A DNA stretch of 35,280 nt from an uncultured Oscillospiraceae bacterium (GTDB taxonomy: Bacteria; Bacillota; Clostridia; Oscillospirales; Acutalibacteraceae), in assembly GCA_900545655.1 (NCBI GenBank), contig UQZY01000021.1:1-35280 (forward strand). The letters are read 5' to 3'. The notes under the pieces are model-generated. The model saw only the letters and a program-made list of their open reading frames with translations, was not told where the DNA came from and searched no databases. A program made the position numbers and the translations under genes. Shown piece by piece: positions 24,601-32,248 of this stretch. Numbering within the stretch: position 1 is the stretch's first letter; each line of letters opens with the position of its first letter.

Positions 24601-25254
24601 TGGATCTTCGGCGGTGACGGATGGGCATATGACATCGGCTTCGGTGGACTCGATCATGTTCTTGCTCAGAATAAGGACGTAAATGTTCTTGTCTTCGACA
24701 CAGAGGTTTACTCAAATACAGGCGGACAGTCATCAAAGTCAACACCTGTAGGTGCTATCGCTCAGTTTGCTGCAGGCGGTAAGGAAGTTAAGAAGAAAGA
24801 CCTTGCAGCTATCGCAATGAGCTACGGATACGTTTACGTTGCACAGGTTGCAATGGGTGCCGATTATGCACAGACTCTCAAGGCAATAAGAGAGGCAGAG
24901 GCTTATAACGGTCCTTCAATCGTTATTGCATATGCTCCGTGTATCAACCACGGTATAAAGGGCGGACTCAGCATCGCAATGACTGAGGAAAAGCGTGCGG
25001 TTGCTTCAGGCTACTGGCATATGTTCCGCTTTGACCCCGTAAAGGCCGAAAAGGGTGAAAATCCGTTCACTCTTGACTCAAAGGCTCCTACAGAGGATTA
25101 TCAGAACTTCATCCTGAATGAAGTACGTTATTCATCACTCAAGCGCGGAAACCCCGAAAAAGCTGAAAGACTCTTCGGTATAGCAGAAAAATCCGCAGCT
25201 GAAAAGTATGAGCATCTTCTGAGACTTAAAGATTTGTATAATCCGGCTAAATAA
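21694..25254 (+). CDS. nifJ: Pyruvate:ferredoxin (flavodoxin) oxidoreductase
   Basis: Homodimeric single-chain PFOR that converts pyruvate and CoA to acetyl-CoA and CO2 while reducing ferredoxin; the key oxidative step of anaerobic fermentation. 1186 residues, the normal length. Order: N-terminal pyrimidine-binding domain (NTAAAHVSYAFTEVAAIYPITPSS), transketolase C-like domain, EKR domain near 681, and two 4Fe-4S motifs (CIQCNQC starting at 697, CTGCGSC starting at 751). The TPP-binding domain carries the third-cluster cysteines C825 and C828 (CAGCGE) and GGDGWAYDIGFGG at 973. AGGAGG sets the ATG at 21694, which starts MERKIKTMDGN like other PFORs; the 36 upstream in-frame codons are leader. 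Followed by glpK after a hairpin. Confidence 0.97.
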   Translation: MERKIKTMDGNTAAAHVSYAFTEVAAIYPITPSSVMAEVTDEMATAGTKNLFGQTVKIAEMQSEGGAAGAVHGSLSAGALTTTYTASQGLLLMIPNMYKIAGELLPGVMHVSARCVATHALNIFGDHSDIYACRQTGYAMLCSSNVQEVMDLGAVAHLSSIKGRVPFLHFFDGFRTSHEIQKIKVWDYDTLGEMLDWDAVNEFRRRSLNPEHPVLRGSAQNPDIFFQAREACNKYYDEIVDVTENYMNEVNKRIGTDYKLFNYYGAKDAEHVIVAMGSVCDTIEETIDYLAAKGEKVGLIKVRLYRPFSQKHLLAALPETVKTISVLDRTKEPGSFGEPLFLDVLAAIKGTKFDGVKVLGGRYGLGSKDTVPSHIIPVFENMKLDAPKERFTLAINDDVTGLSLPESGVVDTAPQGTICCKFWGLGSDGTVGANKNSIKIIGDNTDMYAQGYFSYDSKKSGGITVSHLRFGKNPIKSTYLINRADFVACHNESYVTKYNMVEDIKPGGTFLLNCQWKTIDELDRNLPGDMKAYIANNNIKFYTIDASDIAISVGLGNRVSTILQSAFFKLTGILPQEKAIELMKAAATKSFSKKGDDIVRMNHEAIDAGATAVVKVDVPDSWKSASGSIEVEEIHTDKPALNKFVNDILIPANKQQGDKIPVSAFADIVDGTSPSGTAAFEKRGIALYVPEWQPDKCIQCNQCAYVCPHAVIRPLALSEEEAKNAPEGMKLTDMKGLPGYKFTMTLSPMDCTGCGSCVNICPAGAKDKANNALVMKPLETQKDKEEGFIFGTKTVIDAAVTEKFSPETVKGSQFLTPLLEFSGACAGCGETPYAKLVTQLFGDRMYVANATGCSSIWGNSAPSTPYTTNLEGKGPAWSNSLFEDNAEFGYGMKLANDQIRENLANRVHKFTTSDNSEIAAAANEWLNTYNDGEASKKASANLVKALEGANDKDAEFILENKDYLVKKSQWIFGGDGWAYDIGFGGLDHVLAQNKDVNVLVFDTEVYSNTGGQSSKSTPVGAIAQFAAGGKEVKKKDLAAIAMSYGYVYVAQVAMGADYAQTLKAIREAEAYNGPSIVIAYAPCINHGIKGGLSIAMTEEKRAVASGYWHMFRFDPVKAEKGENPFTLDSKAPTEDYQNFILNEVRYSSLKRGNPEKAERLFGIAEKSAAEKYEHLLRLKDLYNPAK

Positions 25255-25274
25255 TATATAATATTCATACAAGC

Positions 25275-25317
25275 GGCGGTGCCGGGACCTTTACTTGGCA
25301 CCGCCTAAAATTTCGGA
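25275..25317 (+). terminator. Hairpin between nifJ and glpK
   Basis: Perfect 9-bp GC-rich stem (25275-25283 with 25297-25305), 13-base loop. The following sequence is TAAAATTTCGGATTTT, not a clean T-run. It may be a partial terminator or attenuator that lowers expression of glpK and the malate genes. Confidence 0.6.
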
Positions 25318-25342
25318 TTTTATTTTAGTGGAGGTTATAAAT

Positions 25343-26869
25343 ATGGCTCAATACGTTATGGCCCTTGATCAGGGAACCACCAGTTCCCGTGCCATTGTTT
25401 TTGACAAACACGGAAACGTAATCACAAAATCTCAAAGAGAGTTTGAGCAGATTTATCCGCAGGCAGGATGGGTAGAACACAATCCGATGGACATACTATT
25501 CAGTGAGTACCAGTCCATTTCGACAATCCTTTCCGAAGGAGTTGTCAATCCGTCTGAAATTGCGTGTATCGGTGTGACAAACCAGCGTGAAACAACCATA
25601 CTGTGGGACAAGAGAAACGGACTTCCCATAAACAATGCCCCTGTCTGGCAGTGCAGACGTACTGCGGCAATGTGCGAAGAGCTCAAGGCTCAGGGACTTG
25701 AAAAATATGTAAGGGAACACACCGGTCTCGTTATAGACGCATATTTTTCCGCGACAAAGATAAAGTGGCTTCTTGACAATGTACCCGGTGCTATGGACCT
25801 TGCAAAGGAAGGAAATCTTCTTTTCGGTACAGTTGAGACATGGCTTATCTGGAACCTTACGGGCGGCGCTTCTCATCCTGAGACAGCTGTCCATGTAACC
25901 GACTACTCAAATGCATCCAGAACAATGATTTTTGACGTGGACAAGCTTTGTTGGGACGAATTCCTCTGTGAAAAGATAGGAATTCCGATGAATATTCTTC
26001 CGAAGCCGGTTCCGTCAAGTATGGTATACGGAAAGGTCGCTCCCGGAATCCAGGGCCTTGAAGGTCTTGTGGGAACACCCATAAGCGGTGCTATCGGTGA
26101 CCAGCCGGCCGCTCTTTTCGGACAGGCATGCTTCAATCCGGGAATGGCAAAAAGCACATACGGTACAGGTTGCTTCCTTCTTATGAACACCGGAAATGAG
26201 CGTGTAAAGTCCAAAAATCAGCTCACCTCAGGTGTAGCATGGTCAATAGGAAACGAAGTTACTTATTCGATAGAGGGCTCAGCTTTCAACGCAGGCTGTG
26301 TTATTCAATGGCTTCGTGACGAGCTCCATCTCATAGACAACGCTCCCCGCTGCGACGAGCTTGCCGAAAGCGTTCCCGACACAAACGGTATCTACCTTGT
26401 ACCCGCATTTACGGGTCTCGGCGCTCCGTATTGGGATATGTACGCAAGAGGCTGTATCGTCGGACTTACACGAGGCGTAAACCGCGCTCATTTTGCACGT
26501 GCGGTCCTTGAGGCAAACTGCTATCAGGTTGTTGACCTCATAACGGCAATGAAGGACGATTCGGGAATCGACATCGCCTCTCTCCGCGTTGACGGCGGTG
26601 CATCCGTCAGCAACATAATGATGCAGATTCAGTCCGACTTCCTCAACTGCGAGGTAAACAGACCGAAGGTAGTCGAGACAACCGCTCTCGGTGCCGCATA
26701 TCTTGCCGGTCTTGCAGTAGGCATCTGGAAGGACACGGATGAAATAGAGCAAAACCGTGAAGTCGCAAAAATATTCAGACCGCAGATGGACGCTGAAAAG
26801 CGTGAAGAGCTTTACAAAGGTTGGAAGAAGGCTGTCACCCGTGCAATGTCATGGGTAGACCCTGAATAA
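25343..26869 (+). CDS. glpK: Glycerol kinase
   Basis: Phosphorylates glycerol to glycerol-3-phosphate with ATP in the cytosol. 508 residues in two FGGY-family actin-like lobes. Visible sites: DQGTTSSRAIVFD at the N-terminus, WVEHNP, NQRETTILWDKRNGLPINNAPVWQCRRT (substrate contact), GAIGDQPAALFGQ and YGTGCFLLMNTG (ATP lobe), and LRVDGGASVSNIMMQIQSD. GTGGAGG precedes the ATG at 25343; the upstream in-frame start at 25295 lies in the hairpin. Neither a glycerol facilitator nor a glycerol-3-phosphate dehydrogenase gene is adjacent. Confidence 0.96.
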   Translation: MAQYVMALDQGTTSSRAIVFDKHGNVITKSQREFEQIYPQAGWVEHNPMDILFSEYQSISTILSEGVVNPSEIACIGVTNQRETTILWDKRNGLPINNAPVWQCRRTAAMCEELKAQGLEKYVREHTGLVIDAYFSATKIKWLLDNVPGAMDLAKEGNLLFGTVETWLIWNLTGGASHPETAVHVTDYSNASRTMIFDVDKLCWDEFLCEKIGIPMNILPKPVPSSMVYGKVAPGIQGLEGLVGTPISGAIGDQPAALFGQACFNPGMAKSTYGTGCFLLMNTGNERVKSKNQLTSGVAWSIGNEVTYSIEGSAFNAGCVIQWLRDELHLIDNAPRCDELAESVPDTNGIYLVPAFTGLGAPYWDMYARGCIVGLTRGVNRAHFARAVLEANCYQVVDLITAMKDDSGIDIASLRVDGGASVSNIMMQIQSDFLNCEVNRPKVVETTALGAAYLAGLAVGIWKDTDEIEQNREVAKIFRPQMDAEKREELYKGWKKAVTRAMSWVDPE

Positions 26870-26902
26870 ACATATTTTGCAAGACCGTAGGAGGTTAGAA
26901 AA

Positions 26903-28012
26903 ATGGCACGAAACATAATTGATTTTGAAACTCTCGACAGATTCATGACAGATGCGTTTGCCGCAATAGGAGTTCCGAGAGACGAAGCCGCAATTGTTGC
27001 CGATGTACTCATCGAGTCAGACAAAAGAGGCATCAACTCTCACGGAGTAAACCGTTTCAAGCCGGTTTACATCGACAGAATCAACGACGGCATCCAGAGT
27101 CCTGTCACAAACTTTGACATCCTGAAAGAGACTGAAACAACCGCTGTTGTCGACGGTCATAACGGAATGGGACAGGTTATCGGCTACAAGGCTATGGAAA
27201 TGGCTATAAACAAGGCCAAGAAGTACGGTATGGGTATGGTAGCTGTTCGTAACTCATGCCACTACGGTATTGCCGGATACTATGCATCCATGGCATGTAA
27301 GGCAGGCTGTATCGGTATGACCGGTACAAACGCTCGTCCGTCCGTTGCTCCGACCTTCGGTGTTGAGGGTATGTTCGGAACAAACCCGCTCACTATCGGA
27401 ATTCCGACAGACGAGGACTTCGACTTTGTTATCGACTGCGCAACATCAATCACACAGAACGGCAAGATTGAGTACTATGAGAGAATCGGCGAGGACGTTC
27501 ATCCGGGAACCGTTATAGATATCGACGGAAACCCCGTAACAGGAGATGCCGGAGTAGCACTTAAGAAGATTCGTCAGGGTACGGCAGCTCTTACTACCCT
27601 CGGCGGTATCGGCGAAGATCTCGGCGGATACAAGGGCTACGGCTATGCTATGGTCATAGAGCTTCTCTCCTCGATTCTTCAGGACGGCGCTTACGGTAAG
27701 GACCTTGACGGTAAAGGACCCAACGGAGAAAAGATTCCTTATCACCTCGGCCACTTCTTTATTGCAATAGACACCAACCACTTCCTCGGCGAAGAGCTCA
27801 CAAGAAAGAAAGCAGGAGAAATCCTTCGCTCGGTACGTGCTTCTAAGAAGGCTCCGGGTCATGACCATATCTTCACCGCAGGTGAAAAAGAGTGGAACGT
27901 ATGGCTTGAGCGTAAGGACAGCGGTGTTCCCATAACAGAGCCCGTACAGCTTGAGTTCAATGCAGTACGTGACCAGTTCGGACTTGACTATAAATTCCCC
28001 TGGGAGGACTAA
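26903..28012 (+). CDS. Type-2 malate/L-lactate dehydrogenase family (Ldh_2)
   Basis: NAD(P)-dependent 2-hydroxyacid dehydrogenase of the malate/L-lactate/ureidoglycolate family, unrelated to classical Rossmann-type LDH/MDH. 369 residues. Signatures: SDKRGINSHGVNRF (about 44-57), VRNSCHYGIAGYYA, GMFGTNPLTIGIPT, and GGYKGYGYAMVIELLSSIL. Oxidised substrate is probably malate, judged from its neighbour: malic enzyme begins 2 bases after its stop codon. The family also includes lactate, sulfolactate and delta-1-piperideine-2-carboxylate enzymes, so malate is inference. GTAGGAGG precedes the ATG. Confidence 0.88.
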   Translation: MARNIIDFETLDRFMTDAFAAIGVPRDEAAIVADVLIESDKRGINSHGVNRFKPVYIDRINDGIQSPVTNFDILKETETTAVVDGHNGMGQVIGYKAMEMAINKAKKYGMGMVAVRNSCHYGIAGYYASMACKAGCIGMTGTNARPSVAPTFGVEGMFGTNPLTIGIPTDEDFDFVIDCATSITQNGKIEYYERIGEDVHPGTVIDIDGNPVTGDAGVALKKIRQGTAALTTLGGIGEDLGGYKGYGYAMVIELLSSILQDGAYGKDLDGKGPNGEKIPYHLGHFFIAIDTNHFLGEELTRKKAGEILRSVRASKKAPGHDHIFTAGEKEWNVWLERKDSGVPITEPVQLEFNAVRDQFGLDYKFPWED

Positions 28013-28014
28013 TT

Positions 28015-29187
28015 ATGGATTATGCAAAAGAATCATTAAAGCTTCACTACGAATGGAAGGGCAAGCTCGAAGTAGTTTCAAGAGCTGCGGTTAACAGCAA
28101 GGAGGCTCTTTCACTTGCTTACACCCCGGGAGTTGCACAGCCGTGCCTTGAGATTCAAAAGGACGTAAACAAATCCTATGAGCTCACACGCCGCTGGAAC
28201 ACGGTTGCTGTTGTAACAGACGGTACCGCAGTTCTCGGACTCGGAGACATCGGACCCGAAGCAGGAATGCCCGTAATGGAAGGAAAGTGCGTTCTTTTCA
28301 AGGAATTCGGCGGTGTAGACGCAATTCCTCTCTGTGTACGTTCAAAGGACGTTGACGAGATAGTAAAAACCGTTTCTCTTCTTGCCGGGAGCTTCGGCGG
28401 TGTAAACCTTGAGGACATCTCCGCTCCGCGCTGCTTTGAGATTGAGAAAAAGCTTAAAGAATGCTGTGATATCCCTATCTTCCATGATGACCAGCACGGT
28501 ACTGCCGTGATAACACTTGCAGGTCTTATCAATGCTTTGAAGCTCGTAGGAAAAGATATCAAGGACGTAAAGATTGTAACCAGCGGAGCAGGTGCTGCAG
28601 GTATAGCAATCATAAAGCTTCTCATGAGCATGGGTCTTCAAAATGTTATAATGACCGACCGCACCGGTGCCATCTACAAGGGACGTGAAGGTCTCAATCC
28701 CATAAAGGAAGAAATGGCTGAAATAACAAACAAGAACCTTGAAAAAGGTACGCTTGCAGACGTTATCAAAGGTGCCGATGTATTTATCGGTGTTTCCGCA
28801 CCGGGTACTCTTACAAAGGACATGGTTAAGACAATGGCAAAGGATCCTATCATTTTTGCCTGCGCAAACCCTGTTCCCGAGATTTTCCCCGACGAAGCAA
28901 AGGAGGCAGGTGCAGCCGTTGTTTCAACAGGAAGATCCGACTTCCCGAATCAGGTAAACAATGTACTTGCTTTCCCGGGAATCTTCCGCGGTGCGCTTGA
29001 TGTTCGTGCTTCCGACATCAACGACGAGATGAAGATTGCAGCAGCATACGCTCTTGCAAACCTTGTTTCCGACAGCGAGTTAAACGCAGAGTATATCCTT
29101 CCTGCCGCATTTGATCCGCGTGTTAAGGATGCCGTTGCAAAGGCTGTTGCAGAGGCTGCAAGAAAATCAGGCGTTGCAAGAATCTAA
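28015..29187 (+). CDS. Malic enzyme (NAD-dependent, oxaloacetate-decarboxylating)
   Basis: Interconverts malate with pyruvate and CO2, using NAD(P). 390 residues, the short bacterial/archaeal form without a phosphotransacetylase domain. Motifs: YTPGVAQPC (catalytic Tyr), EGKCVLFKEFGGVDAIPLC (catalytic Lys), FHDDQHGTAV (metal site), the nucleotide fold SGAGAAGIA, and FACANPVPEIFPDEA. It is in a tight operon with the Ldh_2 gene (2-base gap). Together they link oxaloacetate, malate and pyruvate, and thus PFOR. Confidence 0.95.
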   Translation: MDYAKESLKLHYEWKGKLEVVSRAAVNSKEALSLAYTPGVAQPCLEIQKDVNKSYELTRRWNTVAVVTDGTAVLGLGDIGPEAGMPVMEGKCVLFKEFGGVDAIPLCVRSKDVDEIVKTVSLLAGSFGGVNLEDISAPRCFEIEKKLKECCDIPIFHDDQHGTAVITLAGLINALKLVGKDIKDVKIVTSGAGAAGIAIIKLLMSMGLQNVIMTDRTGAIYKGREGLNPIKEEMAEITNKNLEKGTLADVIKGADVFIGVSAPGTLTKDMVKTMAKDPIIFACANPVPEIFPDEAKEAGAAVVSTGRSDFPNQVNNVLAFPGIFRGALDVRASDINDEMKIAAAYALANLVSDSELNAEYILPAAFDPRVKDAVAKAVAEAARKSGVARI

Positions 29188-29210
29188 GCATTTATAACCA
29201 ATCCATATAA

Positions 29211-29249
29211 AAATCCGACAATTCTTGACGAATTGTCGGATTTCTCTTT
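29211..29249. terminator. Bidirectional terminator
   Basis: Perfect 14-bp stem (29211-29224 with 29230-29243), 5-base loop, T-rich tract after it on the plus strand and TTTTT on the minus side. It ends the malic enzyme operon and the aldehyde oxidoreductase operon from opposite directions. Confidence 0.92.
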
Positions 29250-29262
29250 TTCTTATTTAAAA

Positions 29263-29721
29263 TCAGCCAAGTTCCGGTACGGGTTCATCGGAATTGTAAA
29301 CAGCACCGAACTTGCACTTTTCCATACAGAGACCGCACTTAAGGCACATGTCCTCATGAATAACGTGCGGAGCCTTAACCTTACCCTCAATAGCATTTCC
29401 CGGGCAGACACGTGCACACGCCGTGCATCCCTTACACTTATTCGGGTCAATTCTTATCGGCTTTTCATAGTCTATGTATATTGCCTCTTTTCCATCCGCG
29501 GGTTGAGTTTTTTGCATGATAATCGCCTCAACGGGACATGCACGCGCACACACGCCGCAGCCTATGCAGCGCTCTATCTCCTTCGGGACGGGAAGCTCAC
29601 GGCGCATTCCGCGTCTTGTAACATAGTGAGATAAGTCAAAAAGGCTTACCGGACAGTTATAAAGGCAGGCCTTACAGCCGTAACATAAATCATAATTGAT
29701 AACGGGAATCTGATTAGCCAT
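29263..29721 (-). CDS. Polyferredoxin subunit with four [4Fe-4S] motifs
   Basis: Electron-transfer partner of the adjacent aldehyde oxidoreductase. 152 residues with four complete CxxCxxCxxxC sets: CYGCKACLYNC (C13 onward), CIGCGVCARAC, CKGCTACARVC and CLKCGLCMEKC, so 16 ligands and four clusters. This matches the polyferredoxin small subunit that accompanies tungsten oxidoreductases in some anaerobes. The ATG at 29721-29719 overlaps the end of aor by 8 bases (ATGGCTAA), with GAGGAGG inside the aor coding end, so translation is coupled and stoichiometry is probably near one to one. The in-frame GTG at 29739 is rejected because it overlaps that ribosome binding site. Confidence 0.9.
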   Translation of the reverse strand: MANQIPVINYDLCYGCKACLYNCPVSLFDLSHYVTRRGMRRELPVPKEIERCIGCGVCARACPVEAIIMQKTQPADGKEAIYIDYEKPIRIDPNKCKGCTACARVCPGNAIEGKVKAPHVIHEDMCLKCGLCMEKCKFGAVYNSDEPVPELG

Positions 29722-31744
29722 AAACAGCCACCTCCTCACAGAATTCCGAGTCGGGTGCGTTCAGGAGCCTGTTGAGACCGAGCATTTCAACGGTCTCCTC
29801 AAGAGGAATACCGGTTTCATAGTCAAAGCCGGCGTTCTTCCACGTCATCTTCATCATTGCGTCTATAGGAACCGTTTTTCCGGCATTCTTACCCACCTTG
29901 AGAGGAGGCTCACCGACCATACGACCGTGCGGGCGTGAGAACCACGGGTCAAGACCCTGCTTTATGTTAAAAAGATGTCTCATGGTAAAGACTCTTCTTC
30001 CTATAAACATATACTCATCAGGCGTCAGACCCCATCCCGTGGCTGCGTTGAGCCATTCAAACATAGGATAGTTGCCTACGCCGAGGATAAATCCGAAATA
30101 ACAACCGCCCGCACCGTCGACAATACGCTTGAAGTACGCACACGCAAGCACCTTCAGCGCCTCTTCGTCAGACGGCTGCCACTCACCGGCTTTTGAGCCC
30201 ACAAGCACTGCCGGCGGAGCCCATGATACCTTTTTCCAGAGATGCATACAGCCGTAGTAAAGCGAACCACCGGAGGTATGGCGCGACGGAGTCGCGTCCG
30301 TAGCATAAAGCGTTGCCTGCTGAGGGTCGGGTCGTGAATCATGCATCGGTGGTTCGGTACCGCCGGCATGAACACCGTATTTTGCAAACTGAGGTCCGAG
30401 ACGCTCAACAGCCTTCTTGCAGCCGTCTGCAAATACGTCTCCTATTCCCTCTCTGTGGATAATCATTTTAACAAATGCAATTATTGCTTCCGGGTTACCC
30501 CAGCGAAGATCAAGACCGCCGACATCCTCCTTTGTAAGTAGACCGTTTTCGTATGACTCAATCGCCATTCCAACGGTACCGCCCGTTGAGATAGTATCAA
30601 TTCCCGCACGGTTACAGTACTCGTTCAGGTAAAGCATTGCATCATTATCGTCATTGAGAAGAAAGCCCGTGAAATCCCACTGGGACTCATACTCCGGCTT
30701 ATGTACTCTTGTATATCCCTGATCGTTGTACTTGGTCTTAGAGATATCAATCTCACCGCCGCAGCCGTAAACACAGGAATAACAGTAATAGCGGTTTGTC
30801 TGAAGGCGGAGGAGCTGAGAGCCGTCCGTCTTGTTTATTTTACCGATATGAAAATCTTCCTTTTGCGAGCCGCCCCAATTCTTTACGGGCGCCTCCCCTG
30901 TCTGAGCGGCAAAGCCCGAGGCACCTGCCGTACCCCATGTACCCATAAGAACACCCGTAAAAATACCGTCAGGTGAAAGCTGAAGCTCAGGCAGAAATTT
31001 TGCCACGTTCAAAAGACCGGCCGGCACCTGAGGCGGAAGAAAAACGGCGTTTACACGCTTTGCGCACATCTTTGAGAGTTTCTTTATCTCTGCCGTGTCA
31101 TCTCCGAAAACAGGTCTTGTACCCGCAAGAACTATGCCTTTGAGCTTTTTGGAGCCCATTACACCCCCTACGCCCTGCCTAGCAGCAATTCTTCCGTTAT
31201 CATTACAGATACCTGCCATATAGCTTTTGTTTTCCCCTGCCCAACCGATAGTACATGCGGCGGGAATTTTCTTTCCGGGGATCGTGTTTTCTTCAATAAG
31301 CATCTTTTCTGACACAGCGGCGTCCTGTCCCCATATGTGCGAGGCATCCTTAATAACGGGACCGTTGTTGTCGCAGTAAAGATACACCGGCGTATCCGAC
31401 GCACCTCGAAACGCAATAAGGTCGTACCCGCACGCCTTTATGTACGGAGCAAACGTACCGCCGCAGTTTCCTTCACCGATTCCGCCCGTTGCAGGCGATT
31501 TGGTGACAGCCATCCATCGTCCCGTTATAACTGAGCCGGTGCTTGTAAGAAGACCGGATGTTATACAAAGAACGTTGTCCGGTCCCATAGGGTCCGCTCC
31601 GGCAGGAATATTTCTATAGCACCACCACGCGCCAAGAGCCGCACCGGAAAGAAAGTTTTCATAAATCTCATCCTTGATTTTTATTTCCCTGCAAACCTTG
31701 TTTGTAAGGTCAACATCAAGGATTTTTCCACAGTACCCTTTCAC
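29714..31744 (-). CDS. aor: Aldehyde ferredoxin oxidoreductase, tungstopterin type
   Basis: Oxidises an aldehyde to the carboxylic acid and passes electrons to iron-sulfur proteins, using a bis-pterin tungsten (or molybdenum) cofactor. 676 residues, slightly longer than the archaeal enzymes. The [4Fe-4S] ligands are C321, C324 and C328 (CYSCVYGC), with the fourth C548 in DGAGGC, which corresponds to the DxxGLC motif. Pterin-binding signatures GRWMAVTKSPATGGIGEGNCGG (about 75-96), GRIAARQGVGGVMGSKKLKGI and DTISTGGTVG are present. GTG start at 31744, with GGGAGATGACGG upstream at somewhat long spacing. It sits between a MoaD-like gene and a polyferredoxin gene. The aldehyde is unknown; several subfamilies exist and this is not obviously a formaldehyde or glyceraldehyde-3-phosphate enzyme. 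Confidence 0.95.
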   Translation of the reverse strand: MKGYCGKILDVDLTNKVCREIKIKDEIYENFLSGAALGAWWCYRNIPAGADPMGPDNVLCITSGLLTSTGSVITGRWMAVTKSPATGGIGEGNCGGTFAPYIKACGYDLIAFRGASDTPVYLYCDNNGPVIKDASHIWGQDAAVSEKMLIEENTIPGKKIPAACTIGWAGENKSYMAGICNDNGRIAARQGVGGVMGSKKLKGIVLAGTRPVFGDDTAEIKKLSKMCAKRVNAVFLPPQVPAGLLNVAKFLPELQLSPDGIFTGVLMGTWGTAGASGFAAQTGEAPVKNWGGSQKEDFHIGKINKTDGSQLLRLQTNRYYCYSCVYGCGGEIDISKTKYNDQGYTRVHKPEYESQWDFTGFLLNDDNDAMLYLNEYCNRAGIDTISTGGTVGMAIESYENGLLTKEDVGGLDLRWGNPEAIIAFVKMIIHREGIGDVFADGCKKAVERLGPQFAKYGVHAGGTEPPMHDSRPDPQQATLYATDATPSRHTSGGSLYYGCMHLWKKVSWAPPAVLVGSKAGEWQPSDEEALKVLACAYFKRIVDGAGGCYFGFILGVGNYPMFEWLNAATGWGLTPDEYMFIGRRVFTMRHLFNIKQGLDPWFSRPHGRMVGEPPLKVGKNAGKTVPIDAMMKMTWKNAGFDYETGIPLEETVEMLGLNRLLNAPDSEFCEEVAVYG

Positions 31745-31789
31745 GTTAAACCGTCATCTCCCTTTTTCTGTTTTCGGCATATTCACGTA

Positions 31790-32023
31790 TCAGCCACCAC
31801 CGCTGGGTGAAAATGCACTTACAATATCTCCGTCATGGAGCACCGTATTCATCGGTACCTTTTCATAGTTCACAAGAAGAGGAAACACCTTACGCCACAC
31901 AACCGGAAGCTTAACGATTTTTAAGAACTGTTTTACGGTTGTCCCTTCGGGAACCTCGATATCTCCGTTCTTGTCCATCCTGGAAAAATCACATATCGCC
32001 GGGCCATGAAATTCTATTTTCAT
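31790..32023 (-). CDS. MoaD/ThiS-like sulfur carrier protein
   Basis: 77-residue ubiquitin-like protein ending SGGG. The C-terminal GG is the site of adenylation and thiocarboxylation in MoaD/ThiS. Other marks: an N-terminal beta strand (MKIEFHGPA), EVPEGTTVKQFLKIV and LVNYEKVPMNTVLHDGDIVSAFSPSGGG, with the typical VN...P...L.DGD.V...P..GG pattern. It donates sulfur during pterin dithiolene formation. First gene of the minus-strand aor operon, so dedicated to its cofactor. A divergent MoeB-like gene would activate it. AGAGGT lies before the ATG. Confidence 0.88.
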   Translation of the reverse strand: MKIEFHGPAICDFSRMDKNGDIEVPEGTTVKQFLKIVKLPVVWRKVFPLLVNYEKVPMNTVLHDGDIVSAFSPSGGG

Positions 32024-32077
32024 AAGCAGGACCTCTCTTTATTTTACCTAATCAATGTACAAATACGATTCAACTCA

Positions 32078-32106
32078 ATTATAGTTTACAAATGTAAAAT
32101 TTTCAA
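32078..32106 (-). promoter_or_regulatory. aor operon promoter
   Basis: Minus-strand TTGAAA (32101-32106), 17-base spacer, perfect TATAAT (32078-32083). A perfect palindrome occupies almost the whole spacer (see 32085-32098). Confidence 0.82.
32085..32098. promoter_or_regulatory. Palindromic operator inside the aor promoter
   Basis: TTTACAAATGTAAA has 6-base arms and a 2-base centre with no mismatch, placed between the -35 and -10 of the aor promoter, a classic repressor position. Related half-sites recur nearby (TACAAAT at 32060, ATTTGTA in the direct repeat). Confidence 0.65.
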
Positions 32107-32116
32107 TAGATTTTAC

Positions 32117-32136
32117 ATCATTTGTAATCATTTGTC
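32117..32136. repeat. Tandem 10-bp direct repeat between aor and moeB-like genes
   Basis: ATCATTTGTA followed directly by ATCATTTGTC. The core ATTTGT is the half-site of the nearby palindrome. One helical turn apart, they could hold further copies of the same regulator. Confidence 0.5.
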
Positions 32137-32179
32137 ACATGTTCATAAAAAGGTTTTTGGCTATTCCGGTATTTTCTTG

Positions 32180-32208
32180 TTTACACAGAGCGGTGTTGTT
32201 GCTATAAT
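32180..32208 (+). promoter_or_regulatory. Promoter of the MoeB/ThiF-like gene
   Basis: TTTACA (32180-32185), 17-base spacer, TATAAT (32203-32208) with a TGC extension. About 40 bases before the GTG start. Confidence 0.82.
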
Positions 32209-32248
32209 AGTGTGGAATTTTGAAAACTATTTTCGGGAGGTAAAAAAG

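Noticed and set aside
32006..32248. Upstream in-frame extension of the MoeB-like gene (ATG at 32006)
   Set aside because: It overlaps the start of the MoaD-like gene, crosses both promoters, and encodes non-homologous sequence. The GTG at 32249 with GGGAGG is better.
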